A stretch of 64,000 nucleotides of DNA from Paenibacillus sp. OVF10 (GCA_022836915.1 CP094668.1:4588001-4652000); one strand, 5' to 3'; positions 41,031-52,883 are shown, counted from the first letter of the stretch. Translations and numbers: made by a program. The notes: a model not told the origin generated them from the sequence alone.

Positions 41031-43697
41031 TTAATCCCCGTGCACCCAAAACTCAATTATGCTGTTCCAGGTGTTAGATTCATTTCCTTGCCCAATATAA
41101 CGAATGAATTTGGCTTGAACCGGTTTAAATTCAAATGTATCATAGGCAGCCTGTTTTTGACTGGTGACGTTACTTAATACATTTTGGTAATTAGTACCAT
41201 CTGTTGATATCTCCAAATCAAAATAATTGGATCGCGTATGCCCATTATAGAATTGAATACTTACCTGCCCTACTTGGGTTTGTTGCTCAAGCTCTAACTG
41301 CAGGTACTGTCCCTTTCCATCTGCAGACCATCTGGAGTCTGGATCGCGGTCGATCGTATGGATCGGCAGATTGCCATCATCTGCACTTGCCGTAACCTTG
41401 GTTACGACAGCGAACGGTCCTTCCGGCTCGGCCATAGGCTCCTTGACTTCAAATTTCTCCCGTGCCTAGACCGTTACTCCATTAAAGACGCAGCTCACGA
41501 TGATGTCGACATTTCCAGCTTTTATTGCATGGAATGTAGTTCCTTCCGTATATCCGATCGTATCATCACTCGTTGTGTACGTGACAGGAACGTTCAATTC
41601 TGCAATGTTTACGATCTCCCCATTATCTAATGTTAGAAACGAAGATAATTCTCCGCTTCCTCCTGCGCTAATCGCATTACCTGCGACTCTCCAGCCGGGT
41701 ACCGCTTTATTGGGACTTATGGAGATGTTCTCTGGAAGTACCGGTGTATTAGCTACCTTAAACTTCACTCGCACGTTCTGTTTGTGGTCCCGATATGATA
41801 CAGTGATCTCTCCAGTTCCATTTGTCCCTTGCGGTTGCTTAATTTTAACCTTCCCATCCTTCGCAAAAGGTTTTGCAGAGATGATAGGCGTTTCGGTTGT
41901 GCCATAAGGCAAAGTGTGAACGTAATCCGTTCTTAAGAACTGCATACCCCCTATGACTTCGCCATTCACCAACAGGGATTGAAGCCCCAGATGAATATCT
42001 TTGATTCGCTTCTTGCTCTGATCCTGATATAAACTTTGCGGGGATAAACGATCGCCCTCCCCAATGCCTTCCGCCATATCAAATGGCTGCTTATCAGCAT
42101 CCGGAATGGAACCAACAATGTTGACGTTCACGCCGGTGTCCTTTCCTTTTGTTCCAATGACATATCCATTCCCGAATTGTTCTGATTCTACAATAACACC
42201 GGATTTACTAGGGTGTGCCGCCTGACCGGTCGTATTCCAGAAGACACTTTCAGTGGTCACCACCCCATGACGATTCGTTTCTGATGATCCATAATCCCGT
42301 GTAATGGCAGAGATCCCGTCCCCATTAACTACCAGGTTGTCGATCAGGTTCGCCATGCTCAAATACATATGAAAATCAGTCAATAATGAAGGTTTCTCAG
42401 AATACGAACCTTGCAGGACATTTCCGTTCGCAGAGAAGTTGGCATATGTGAAGCTATGTCTAGCTCTTATAGCCTTACTATTCTTAATGAGATTATCATT
42501 ACCTATAAATTGATATAAATAACCGTTCCCGTTCGCTCCACGATACTGCGGGTACTGCATGGTTACATGATCCACAGTGACGTTCTTCGTACGATCCAGA
42601 ATAATACCCTTGGATAACAGATGATAATCTGTATTGCCAGCTGGTTTATAAGTGTTAATATTTCGAATCCAGCTGTTGGCCACTGCAATCACATTGACCG
42701 CTTTGGCATTATCGGCTTCATATCCAGCAGTCCCAACGACTTTGAAGTCATCCTCACCAAGCCCCGACTTCACATTTTGAATGTTTGCGATCGAAAAATC
42801 CTCTAAACCGACTTCGACAATTGGATCTGCAGTCTGACTAATCGTAATATCATCGCGCAGCTTCATTGGATAACGCGTCGGAATGTCTAATGTAATCGTT
42901 TTATTATCCGGATCTACGCCCACGATTTGGCGGTAGAATAACGGTTCTACTTTACCAAGACGTGATGACCACTTGTTTTGCATGCCAAGCTCACGTAAGA
43001 ATCCTGGCGTCGTTTCGAATGAAATGACCACGTAATCATTCACTGCAAACCCGCTTGTATCCTCAACGGACAGCAGGACGGTTGGATCGGTAACGGACTT
43101 GCGAAGTTTCGTAGAAATCCCGGTTTTCTTCCAATCTCCGTTACCGATCCGGATAATATCCTTGTTTTTCATATTTTGCTGTGCATTATAGATATGAGTC
43201 TTGTTCATCCCGTCACCTTTCAGGAGCATACGACTTGCAGGAATGTTTAGTGAATAATCCTTGCCGTCCTGAGGGTTAACCTGATATGTACCCTTGGGAA
43301 GATACACGACACCTCCACCCCGCGTCACAGCGGCATCAATTGCCTTTTGAATAGCCTGCGTTGCATCACGGCTCCCTGAAGGATCGGCAAAATACGGTGC
43401 TTTCGTAACATCGATAAGTTTGTTTTTAGGCGTTTTAGGCAATTCTGTCTCCCCACGCCGATAACCGGCATAAGAAAAGTCATGCAGAAACCTTCCCTGT
43501 TCATCTTTAAATCCTGGATACCAATCGTTTGGATAGAGCCTGCTTCTGCCATCCGTACCCAGAGACAGATTCTCACCGGCACGATCAATAGATGGCTGTG
43601 AGTCGCCCTCTGACGCTCGAACCTCCTGGGTTCCAGGTACAGACAATCCAACAGTCAACGTAAATGCCAACAATAAAAAAGGCCACTTTCTCCGCAT
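41031..43697 (-). CDS. Secreted right-handed beta-helix protein (Pectate_lyase_3 type) with Ig-like and F5/8C domains; in-frame TAG
   Basis: A secreted polysaccharide-degrading protein. ATG 43697 follows AAAAGGAGGAG; the longer frame to 43745 lacks a site. The signal peptide is KWPFLLLAFTLTVGLSVPG with a cut near VRAS. The N-terminal helix cap reads DATQAIQKAIDAAVTRGGGV then VYLPKGTYQV, the Pectate_lyase_3 signature. Parallel beta-helix repeats run to about residue 560. Two beta-sandwich domains and a C-terminal F5/8-type (discoidin) carbohydrate-binding domain follow (DRDPDSRWSADGKGQYLQLE). A TAG at 41466-41468 separates the last domain, but the frame continues unchanged (AREKFEVKEP), so it is a nonsense change or a base error. 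Lyase or hydrolase activity cannot be decided. It lies next to a solute-binding protein and in the same locus as GH88. Confidence 0.75.
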
Positions 43698-43892
43698 GCT
43701 TTCGTTCTCCTCCTTTTGGATTTCAGAGTATGTGAGCGGTTTCAAGAAACCCTATAGTCACCTCCAATCCTGCTCAAGCAAGAGTCATGTGCATGCCATC
43801 TCAGCATGTCATAACCGATTGTAGAGCACGAGGGAACGAAATTACATCAACAAAAACGACACTTCAATGCCCATTTTATACAATATAAGGAT

Positions 43893-45540
43893 TTATTTAG
43901 AGGATATAGCGCGATTATACCGCTCTAACGCTTGCTGCTGAATCTCAATCGCACGATCAATCTGTAATGACTTGATTTGCTTGACGTACGTATCGAAAGC
44001 ATCCACCGGCTCAATGCCAAAAATGATTTTAAGCGACATCTCGTCCACCACTTTGTTCACTTCCTGCATGATGACTGACATCTCCGTGCTCTCTTTCTCG
44101 GTTTTGGGCAGGGTCGGTACCTGATGGAGAACAGCATCCGTGCTGGACCATAACTGCACCGCCTCTTTCTGTTCCGGTAAAATATAATATTGCTCCATGT
44201 ATCGCGTATCCTGCACAAATGGACCGAAATAACTCGCTCTGGTGTACATCGCTAGTGCTTGAGCCGGCGACCACTTATCAGGGTTTTTCAAAATAGTCTC
44301 GGTATACGTCGGATACCCGTCCTTCATCTCAAAACTGACACCTTCAATGCCAAAGTTGAACAGCAAGTGTCCCTCAGGCCCATACCCGTAGTCCAGCATC
44401 CGTGCTGCTTCTTCTACATGATGACTGTTGTTGGATATGGCGACCCCACTGGAACCGATAGCGGGAGCAAGTTGACCAAATTTCGGACGATCTCCTTTGT
44501 TCATAACAGGATATGGCGCTGGCACAAGCTTTGCATGGGGATCCGTCTCCCGCAAGATGGGTAGCCATGTACCGATCCCCGCCCCAGCATTCCAGATACT
44601 CGCGCCGCTGCGTCCTGTTGTCATGTTTGTATCCTGAGTCTCCGAATCTACGGCAGCCAGATTCTTGTCAATGAGTCCCTCCGCATACCATTCACGAAAT
44701 AAGGATAGAAATGCCTTATATTCAGGTTCCTGTGCCCCAAACTTAATTTGGCCATCTTCCACGTAAAACCCTTTTTTAATACCAAAAGCGCCAATAAAAC
44801 CGCCGCCTTCGATACCAAACAACGGATTCGGAACACCTAGAAAAGTAAGCGGGGCGTCAGCTCCCTTTTGTCCTTAAATGCCTGAAGCATCGTATGCCAT
44901 TCGTCAATCGTGGTTGGCACATCAAGTCCAAGCTCGTCCAGCCAGTCCTTCCGGATAATCGGTCCTTGATAGGTTCGAAGCTTATCATCTCCTTGAATAA
45001 AAGGAAACGCGTAATAACTTCCGCTCGCTGTGCGAATCTGCATATCAATGTCTGGATGCTCGTTCAGGTACTGCTTCAGATGAGGTGTGTATTGATCAAT
45101 AACATCGTTTAATCGCAGAATATATCCGTCTTTGATCGCTTTCTCCGGCCCACCGGGATAATTGCTCCACTCATATTCAATCATATCCGGCAGTTCCCCG
45201 GATGTAAGCAGCACATTAATCGCTTCTTTGGCCTGATTGGCGGGAGGCCGGATGAATTGAAGGTTGACTCCGGTTCTCCGCTGCCATTCCTGAAAAAAGG
45301 CACTTCATTGAAGCTGGACTTAATGCTTGCTGCATTGCCATTCAATTCTGCCCAGTAGGTTAATTTCCCACCGTCATTGGGTGAAGCAATTGAGACGGTC
45401 TGGTACTCTGATGAGCCGGAACGTTCATCCAGCTTGGCATCCGAATCTGTCCCGTTCTGATCGCAAGCAGTCAGCATGCCAAGCAGCAGGATGAGCCCTG
45501 TCACCTTTGCTATGAATGCCAACTTCCTCTTTACGTTCAT
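43893..45540 (-). CDS. Extracellular sugar-binding lipoprotein, LplA-like (two frameshifts)
   Basis: A solute-binding protein for a carbohydrate ABC importer. ATG 45540 has AAAGGAGA upstream. The lipobox is LLGMLTAC. The mature part has DMIEYEWSNYPGGPEKAI, GPIIRKDWLDELGL and later ARMLDYGYGPEGHLLFNFG, all typical of the LplA/YtcQ group. The frame breaks in the run at 45293-45298 (repaired VPFFQEWQRRTG) and at 44866-44869 (repaired FKDKKGADAPLTFLGVPN). Repaired length is about 549. It is closely similar to the other binding protein at 51200-52824. It is read just after the AraC-type sensor, so it may serve sensing or a paralogous importer. Confidence 0.85.
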
Positions 45541-45559
45541 GTTCCGGTCTCCTTTCAAA

Positions 45560-47919
45560 TCAACTGATTTCTTTATATTTACCAGGTGTAATGCCTTCGT
45601 ATTTCTTGAATACCCGGATGAAAGTTGCTGCATCGTTATACCCGACCAATCGGGATATTTCTGTAATGGATTCCTGTTTATGCTCAATCATTTCTTTAGC
45701 CTGTCGGATACGGCACTTATGAATGCAGTCCAGCAGACCCTCACCGGTCTGATTCTTGAAGAGTTTGGACAAGTAACTGCCCTTAAGCTCAAAATGCTCA
45801 CCAATTGCGTTGACGTTCAAATTCACGTCCGTATAGTTACTCTCAATATACTGTGTGACTTGGGTGCTGAGATGACGCAGGGAATCCTCACGTTCTTGTG
45901 ATACATTCGTTGCGCGCTTGTCAGCGGCATAGGAACATACCTCCTCAAGCAAGTTCTGCAAAGCCTCCTGCATCTCCTGGATGGTATCCCCGGCAATAAT
46001 GTCCTCAATCCGATGCGGGTATTGGATTAGCGTATGGTTATCCCTGTCCCCCAGATCATTAATAGCCTTTATCATCGTACCTACCAGGTTGAAAATCAGG
46101 CAACGTGCAAGTGTGAGCGACATAATCGGTTTATCAAAATTTCGCTCTGTAATCTCGTTCATATAAGCGCTGGCTTGGTCGGTATCTCCCGCTTTGATGA
46201 AATTAAGAAGTTGCTGTTCCACTTGAAGCGGATAGTAGTAGCCAAATGGGGCATCCGCCATCGCATCGCTGCGGACATCGCCATAGGTAATGATGCCTTT
46301 CTTGCCAAGCACCATTTTGTATTCCATCGCGTCTACTGCTTCCTGGTATGCTTCGGCGATGCCAATCCACGACGTGTGGCGTCCGCTGATGGAGATCGTC
46401 AATTCCATATCATAGCTTTCCAGGAAGCGCTGCGCTTCTGCCGCAATGTGATGAAGATCATGATTCCAATCCGAAGAATCCGCTTTCATATTTACAAGGC
46501 AGACCATCATATCATCAACTTCTGCTACATATCCGACGTGCTGACGCTCTGAAGCCAGTTCTTCAACAACATTGGAAATAATGAGATGGATCAATTTGTT
46601 TCGTTCATTGATATCAATACCCGGCAGCTTTCCATAGAGATTCTCTTCATTTTCGATTACAAATAAGATAACAGCAAATTCACTTGAATAGAGCGGCATA
46701 TGGAAGGAACGGAATGCATCTTCATAGGGCACGAGCGTATCCTGTTTGCCTTTCAGAAGCCGATTAATCATATTGGAGCGCAGTACCTGCTGATGTTTCT
46801 GCAGTTGCTGGGCAATCTCGTTCTTTTCTGATCGTGTGTTCATGATGACCTTCTGAATAAACCGAAGTTCGTTCCGATCAGCGGGTTCGTTCTGACTATT
46901 TTTGTCTTTTAGTGATTCCACGAGCTGTTGGATTGGGGAGTAATTCCGGCGCATGAAGAACCAGGTCAGTACACCCGCACTAATGAGACTCACCACGATA
47001 CTGATATACGTAAAATTGCGGACATACACTGCCTTTTCCCAATAAAGGCTGCTGGGAATAATCAATGCGTACTTCAGATCGGATACCGCGGAGTCCATGT
47101 AGAACATCTCCGACTTGCCAACCCTGGCGTTATCCAACTGAACCTGATTGCCATTCATGAATGGCTTCAATTCCTCCGATCCGGGATGATTGCTCATCAG
47201 AATCTCGTTATTCTGGTTCAGAATCAGCAGCGTGGCATCACTAAAACCCGAAATGCTCTCAATCGCTTTCTGGAATCTTCGCGTATCCGCCATGACGACA
47301 ACCGTACCGGTCTCCTGACCATTCAAATCATCAGGCAGACGTGTAATGTACGCAATGGAAGACTCCGCCGGAGCTGCATTCTGATGCGGCAGAATGACGA
47401 ATTGATTCGTCTCTGCACCCAGAACTTGATCCCGCCACGTTTCGAAAGACATTGCACCTGTGTTATGTATGGTATGAAATGCCGTCCGCATATCCCGAAT
47501 ATTGCCTGAACGGAGAATGGATTGGTCTTTTTCCACACGACGTAGAATTCATCGATGGACGCGTATGATGTTTTATAGAGACGAAGTTCCTTCACCAGTT
47601 GGTAGGCCGTATAAGGCGCCTCTTTGGCAGGTTGATTGGAGTACATCAGCGTTTGCAGATTCGGGCTCCACGTCATCTCCATGTTCAACCGTTCCATAAG
47701 ATCAACTTGTGTATCGATCGTATAACGCATCTGCTTCAATAAGGAATCGTTCGCCCGATGTATTTCACTCTTCAATGTCTCATTCGCTTGCATGTAAATA
47801 ACCAGACTGATCAGAATCGGCACAATTAAAACAGCACTGTAGGAGACAAGCCAGGTCACGATTATGCTTTCTCGTTTTTGCCACAAATATCGAATGTTTA
47901 GCAACAGTTCATCACCCAA
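45560..47919 (-). CDS. Membrane-anchored AraC-family sensor-regulator (one frameshift)
   Basis: About 786 residues after repair. It has an N-terminal transmembrane segment (WLVSYSAVLIVPILISLVIY), an extracellular Cache-like sensor, a second segment (FTYISIVVSLISAGVLTWFF near residue 300), a cytoplasmic linker and a C-terminal AraC helix-turn-helix (DVNLNVNAIGEHFELKGSYL, then ITEISRLVGYNDAATFIRVF). The frame breaks in the run at 47528-47532; one base repairs VVWKKDQSILRSGN. The start is probably TTG 47919 (GAAGAG upstream), since no ATG is in frame nearby. This type detects extracellular sugars, often with binding proteins, and activates neighbouring importer and hydrolase genes. Confidence 0.83.
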
Positions 47920-48010
47920 CTCTTCGTAGATTATCGATGTTTGGATCAGGAATTTATTATAACGTCAAGAGCGCGATTGGGATATAGATAAAAAGTTCAA
48001 TTCAATTGAC

Positions 48011-48031
48011 AAAAAGGTGCGAAAGCACCGA
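48011..48031 (-). terminator. Minus-strand terminator after GH88
   Basis: On the minus strand CGGTGC, loop TTTC, GCACC are followed by TTTTTG. It ends the importer/GH88 operon before the sensor gene. Confidence 0.65.
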
Positions 48032-48056
48032 TTTCCCCGTTAAATCAAGCACAAAT

Positions 48057-48086
48057 AGCCCGAATAGACAGCTTTCGTCTATCGGG
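48057..48086. other. Second hairpin in the same gap
   Basis: TAGCCCGAATAGAC and GTCTATCGGGCAT can pair with a seven-base loop. No T-tract follows, so its role (RNA stability or protein site) is open. Confidence 0.4.
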
Positions 48087-48167
48087 CATTCGGTATCAAA
48101 ACGCGTATTCATTTGAATTCATTTTTGAATAGATGAGAATGTTTTCGGAAATTTTCTCAGAGCATTT

Positions 48168-49289
48168 TTAGAAAATGCGATGCTTCCATCCGTTTAATTT
48201 GGCACTCGCCTCAACGTAAAAATAGTCACCGTATATGAGTGAGACGTTCACGTTCTGACCTGCCGGTTTATGACCGGTTCCCTCCAGGAGCATACCTTCG
48301 TGCTCAGGAAGATCCCATGTTCCATAATGATTCCGCAGGGAACTCAGGATACGTTTGGCAACGGTAGCATAGAGTCTGCCCTCCGGATCAGGAAGTACAT
48401 CTGCAAGCTCAAGCAATCCGGAAGCTGCAATTGCACCAGCAGAGCTGTCTCGTGGAACTTCCTCCTCTTCTTCGGACTCTGCACGGAAATCCCAATGCGG
48501 AACGTGATCCTCAGGCAGTCTGGAAATGAAGAAGTTCGCCACGCGCTGAGCAGCATCAAGATATGCCAGGTCCTCTGTATACCGATACGTATTCGTTAAT
48601 CCATATAAAGCCCACGCCGCTCCCCGGCTCCATGCCGAATCCGGTCCCGCTCCCTGTCCACCTATCGCTTCTGCGCGTTCACCTGTTTCGGGATCAAATC
48701 GAATGATATGACGCACCGAGCCATCTTCCCGGACAAATTGCTTCATGACCATATCCGCATGAGCTTTGGCGATATGGCCGAAACGTGGATCTCCGCTCTC
48801 CTCAGACGCCCAGAAGAGCAAGGACAGGTTCATCATGGTGTCGATGATCGACCAGCCCAGCATGTCGCCATTCCAGGCCCGGATGAAGCTGCCTTTGGTA
48901 TTAAAGCGTCCAGCCAGGAAGTTCGCGGCAAATAAGGCACGCCTTGCGGCATCGGCATCTCCGGTGAGCTTGTATTTGATGACGGCCGTAGGCAGGAAAT
49001 GAAAGCCCACATCGTGATCAAAGTAGTTGTTTTCAAGAAACCGTGCCGATAGCCGCTCATCCCAATTCCATGCAGCTTCTTTATATTTCTCATCACCCGT
49101 CATATCGTACACAATCCATAACATGCCCGGCCAGAATCCTGAGGTCCACCAATCGATTCTCATGTCGTCATAGATGCCATTTGCTCCAGCGACATGCGGA
49201 GACTTTTCACCTATGGCTGCTAGCATCTGATCGGCTTTACTTTTAATCTGATCCCACACGTCCTTGTTCACTTCATTTAATACGCTCAT
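48168..49289 (-). CDS. GH88 unsaturated glucuronyl hydrolase
   Basis: 373 residues, cytoplasmic (no signal peptide), an (alpha/alpha)6-barrel enzyme that removes the unsaturated uronic acid left by polysaccharide lyases through a hydration mechanism. Key residues match: Asp 93 in DHDVGFHFLP and Asp 150 in SIIDTMMNLSLLFWA. Also typical are GQGAGPDSAWSRGAAWALYG and VPHWDFRA with DSSAGAIAASGLLELA. ATG 49289 follows AAGGAGG. It is the last gene of the binding protein-LplB-LplC operon, so the importer brings in unsaturated oligosaccharides. Likely sources are glycosaminoglycans or bacterial or plant polyuronides. Confidence 0.9.
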   Translation of the reverse strand: MSVLNEVNKDVWDQIKSKADQMLAAIGEKSPHVAGANGIYDDMRIDWWTSGFWPGMLWIVYDMTGDEKYKEAAWNWDERLSARFLENNYFDHDVGFHFLPTAVIKYKLTGDADAARRALFAANFLAGRFNTKGSFIRAWNGDMLGWSIIDTMMNLSLLFWASEESGDPRFGHIAKAHADMVMKQFVREDGSVRHIIRFDPETGERAEAIGGQGAGPDSAWSRGAAWALYGLTNTYRYTEDLAYLDAAQRVANFFISRLPEDHVPHWDFRAESEEEEEVPRDSSAGAIAASGLLELADVLPDPEGRLYATVAKRILSSLRNHYGTWDLPEHEGMLLEGTGHKPAGQNVNVSLIYGDYFYVEASAKLNGWKHRIF

Positions 49290-49328
49290 GTAACATCATA
49301 CCTCCTTACCGTTCTTCAATTCTCTGGT

Positions 49329-50219
49329 TTAACCCTTCAATGAACCAACCATGACACCTTTCACGAAAAAGCGCTGCAAAAATGGATAGATGCACAGGAT
49401 CGGTATCGTCGCTACCATAATCGTTGCATACTTGATGGTTTCCCCGATCTGGAAGCGATCCCCAGCCGATGCACCAGCCGACATGCTCTCGGTGGAATTG
49501 GCAATCAGAATCTCACGCAGCACCAATTGTAGCGGGAACAGCTCTCGGCTTTTGATAAACACCGATGCATAGAACCATCCATTCCACTTATCAACTGCGT
49601 AATACAGGATCATCACGGCAATGACTGGCATGGACAACGGGATAATAATACGGAACAAAATGGTGAAGTGATTCGCTCCATCAATCTTGGCCGACTCTTC
49701 CAGGCTGTCCGGAATGCCCATAAATGACGTTCGCATGATGATCAGGTTAAACGTGCTGATGGCAAAAGGAAGAATGGTCGACCACAGTGTATCTAACAGG
49801 CCAACGCCTTTTACAACCAGGTACAGTGGAATCAAGCCGCCGCCAAAGAACATCGTGAACACGATAAAGAACATGAACACCTTGTTCCACATCACGTTTT
49901 TACGGGATAGCACATACGCACCAAGCGCAGTCATGAACAGGTTGACGATAACGCCGAACACAAGAATAAATAATGTATTGCGGAAACCTGTGGCTATACC
50001 TGGATTGGCAAGTACGCTCTTGTAAGCTTCCAGACTAAAGCCGACCGGCTTCCACAGGAGCCCCTTGTTTGCTAACAGCTGCGCCGAATCACTTAAGGAT
50101 GCAAATAACACGTAGAGCAGCGGGTACAATGTGACGATGACAAGCAGGATTAGAAATGTATAATTTAAAATCGTAAAGATTCGGTCAAACCAACCACTTT
50201 CCTTAATCAAAGTTACCAC
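49329..50219 (-). CDS. Carbohydrate ABC transporter permease, LplC/CUT1 type
   Basis: Six transmembrane segments and the EAA loop LEESAKIDGANHFTILFRII contacting the shared ATPase. The end, RFFVKGVMVGSLKG, is canonical for this permease subfamily. The start may be GTG 50219 or TTG 50210; the latter is seven bases after GAGGTGG. It follows LplB with two bases between. No ATP-binding subunit is nearby; such importers normally share an MsmX-type ATPase encoded elsewhere. Confidence 0.9.
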   Translation of the reverse strand: MVTLIKESGWFDRIFTILNYTFLILLVIVTLYPLLYVLFASLSDSAQLLANKGLLWKPVGFSLEAYKSVLANPGIATGFRNTLFILVFGVIVNLFMTALGAYVLSRKNVMWNKVFMFFIVFTMFFGGGLIPLYLVVKGVGLLDTLWSTILPFAISTFNLIIMRTSFMGIPDSLEESAKIDGANHFTILFRIIIPLSMPVIAVMILYYAVDKWNGWFYASVFIKSRELFPLQLVLREILIANSTESMSAGASAGDRFQIGETIKYATIMVATIPILCIYPFLQRFFVKGVMVGSLKG

Positions 50220-50220
50220 C

Positions 50221-51144
50221 TCACCATAAGCTGTTTTGACTCACTCTGCGGCTGATATAGTTCGCCGAAATCAGAAGAACGAGATTGATCACCGAGTTAA
50301 ATAGACCGACTGCCGAGCTGTAACTCCATCCGAACTCCAACAATCCCTTTCGATATACGAAGGAAGAGATGACATCAGCTGTTTCATAGGTCACCGGATT
50401 ATAAAGGAGAATGATTTTCTCGAAGCCGACATTCAGCATATTACCCATCCGGAGAATGAACATGATCGTAATAATTGGCAGCAATCCGGGCAGCGTAATG
50501 TGAAACATTTGCTTGAGACGGCTCGCTCCGTCTATCTTCGCCGCTTCATACTGCTCCAGGTCGATGCTCATCAACGCAGCGATATAGATAATGGATTCCC
50601 AACCGATCCGTTGCCATATTTCAGACAGAACATAGATTGGACGGAACAGCTCCGGCTTTTGCAGCATCGCCTGACCGTCATATCCAAGCATCATGATAAG
50701 GCGGTTGATTAAACCATCCGCGTTCGTGAAGTCCGTAATAATACCGCATATGACGACGAGAGAGATGAAATAAGGCATATACGTTATCGTCTGAACGACC
50801 CGCTTGAACGTGCGCTTGCGTACTTCATTGATGAGCAGCGCCAGAATAATCGGTGCAGGGAATTCAAAGACCAGCGTGTACAAACTGATAAGAAGAGTGT
50901 TCTTCAGCACACGTAAGAAATAATAACTGTTGAAAAACTCTTCAAAGTGCTTCAGCCCAACCCAATCACTATCCAAAATGCCCTTCATCGGAGAATAATC
51001 TTTAAAGGCAATAATTGCGCCGTACATCGGACCGTAATGAAATATTAAATAATATCCAATAACGGGAATCATCATGATATATAAATACTTGTTCATCATG
51101 AAGTCCCGCACGAACCGGCTTTTAAAGGATTGATGATTGCTCAT
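50221..51144 (-). CDS. Carbohydrate ABC transporter permease, LplB/CUT1 type
   Basis: About 307 residues with six transmembrane segments. FHYGPMYGAIIAFKDYSP near the N-terminus is characteristic of LplB-type permeases, and the EAA loop is LEQYEAAKIDGASRLKQMFH. ATG 51144 (AAAAGG upstream) is preferred over GTG 51159. It pairs with the LplC-type permease and the binding protein encoded just upstream to import oligosaccharides. Confidence 0.9.
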   Translation of the reverse strand: MSNHQSFKSRFVRDFMMNKYLYIMMIPVIGYYLIFHYGPMYGAIIAFKDYSPMKGILDSDWVGLKHFEEFFNSYYFLRVLKNTLLISLYTLVFEFPAPIILALLINEVRKRTFKRVVQTITYMPYFISLVVICGIITDFTNADGLINRLIMMLGYDGQAMLQKPELFRPIYVLSEIWQRIGWESIIYIAALMSIDLEQYEAAKIDGASRLKQMFHITLPGLLPIITIMFILRMGNMLNVGFEKIILLYNPVTYETADVISSFVYRKGLLEFGWSYSSAVGLFNSVINLVLLISANYISRRVSQNSLW

Positions 51145-51199
51145 GATGTACCTTTTCACCTCTTTTCAATCGGGAGGGTTAGCGCCCTCCCCTTTACAA

Positions 51200-52824
51200 T
51201 TACCGATTGTTGTAGCGTTCGAGTGCTGCGGTTTGGATTTCAATCGCTCGATCCAGATGTAACGATTTCATTTTCGCGACATAGCTCTCGAATTGATCCA
51301 CCGGTTCGTTGCCCAGAATGATCTTGATGGTCATCTCATCGACGAGTGTGTTGATATCATTCATGATGGTCGCGTATTCGGAGCTCTCTTCAGGTGTAGG
51401 TGTGATTGAAGGCAGATTATATTTGGCGGCCTGTGTATTCTTCCATACATCAATGGCATCGCGCTGAGTCTGTAGTGCAAAGAACTGCTCGGCATACCGT
51501 TTGTCTTGAACAAATGGACCGTTATAGCTGCTGCGGGCATATAGTGAAATTGCTTGTGCAGGAGCGAGTTTATCCGGGTTCTTCAGCAGCAAATCTGTGA
51601 ATTTCGGATAATCGCCTTCCATGTTATAGCTGACACCCTCTTCTCCGAAGTTGAAGAACATGTGCCCTTCCTCACTGTAGCCGTAATCCAGCATGCGAAC
51701 GGCAAGTTCCGGGTCCTTGGCTGCTGTTGTGATGGCAACAGTGCCTTCCGAGGCATAACCCTGGTTAAGCTGGCCGAATTTAGGAATATCACCTTTTTTA
51801 AGCACCGGATATGGTGCGGCGACCAGAACGGCATCCGGATCATTTGCTTCTACGAGCGGTTGCCATTTGCCGATACCTCCGCCTGCGTTACCAACACTAG
51901 CGCCAGTAGCACCCGAAGCGAGGTTACCGTCAACGGATTTGGTATCCGCTGTTGAGATGTTTTTATCAATCAAACCTTCTTTGTACCATTCCTGGAATAA
52001 CTTCAAGTATTCTTTGAAGCCTTCTTCCGCAGGACCAAATTTGATCTGTCCTTCTTCCTGATAGAATCCACGGTTTACACCGAAGGCGCCAAGGAAAGCA
52101 CCATTACCGGAATCGTTAAAGAATCGGGGCTTACTTACAACAGAGAACGGAGCGGATGCGCCTTTTTCTCTTTAAAAGCTCTCAGGGTTGTAGTCCACTC
52201 ATCAATCGTTTCCGGAACCGGTAGTCCCAGCTCATCCAGCCAATCCTTACGAATGATTGGACCCTGGAAGACACGGAGATACTCATCTCCCCGAATGAAC
52301 GGGAATACATAATAGCTGCCGCTATCCGTTTTGACCATCTTGTCGATGTCTGGATTGTCCTGCAGGTATTTCTTCAGATTCGGAGCATACTGGTCAATCA
52401 GATCGTTCAGCTTTAGGATGTAACCATCATTGATGGCTTTCTCCGGTCCACCGGGGAAATCTCCGATGAAATTGTATTCCAGCATGTCCGGCAAATCCCC
52501 GGATGCCAGCATCACGTTGAAGGATTCTCTGACCTGCCCTGTCGGTGGTGCCGTGAATTTGAGTGGTACGCCGGTTTTTTCCTGCCATTTTTGAAAGAAT
52601 GGAATTTCGCTGTGCGAATTTTTGACCCCGATCAGGTTGCCGTTAATTTCACCCCAATACGTAAGCGTCTTATCCGTTTGAATCGGATAGGTTGTTGCTT
52701 CCGTTGATCCGCTTGGTGTCCCTTTATCAGCATCGCCCGTTTTACTTTCTCCGGACGAACACCCAAGGATCGTCGTACCTAATAACAGGATCATCAAACT
52801 CGTAACTAACACTTTTCTTCTCAT
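51200..52824 (-). CDS. Extracellular sugar-binding lipoprotein, LplA-like (one frameshift)
   Basis: ATG 52824 follows GGTGGAGGATAAGG. The lipobox is TTILGC. The mature protein has DMLEYNFIGDFPGGPEKAI, GPIIRKDWLDELGLPV, VRMLDYGYSEEGHMFFNFGE, and ends ALERYNNR. The frame breaks in the run at 52163-52167; one more A on the coding strand restores FKEKKGASAPFSVVSKPRFF. Repaired length is about 542. It is first in the operon with LplB, LplC and GH88, and closely paralogous to the binding protein at 43893-45540 along its whole length. Confidence 0.88.
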
Positions 52825-52883
52825 GGACCTTATCCTCCACCTTTTGGGAATGTCTGTGCTCTACCTCAGAGTAAGGAGAGCGC

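Noticed and set aside
45476-47509. Several plus-strand open frames of 100-190 codons opposite the sensor gene
   Set aside because: They are antisense shadows of a strong coding region with normal codon structure; compositions are not protein-like.
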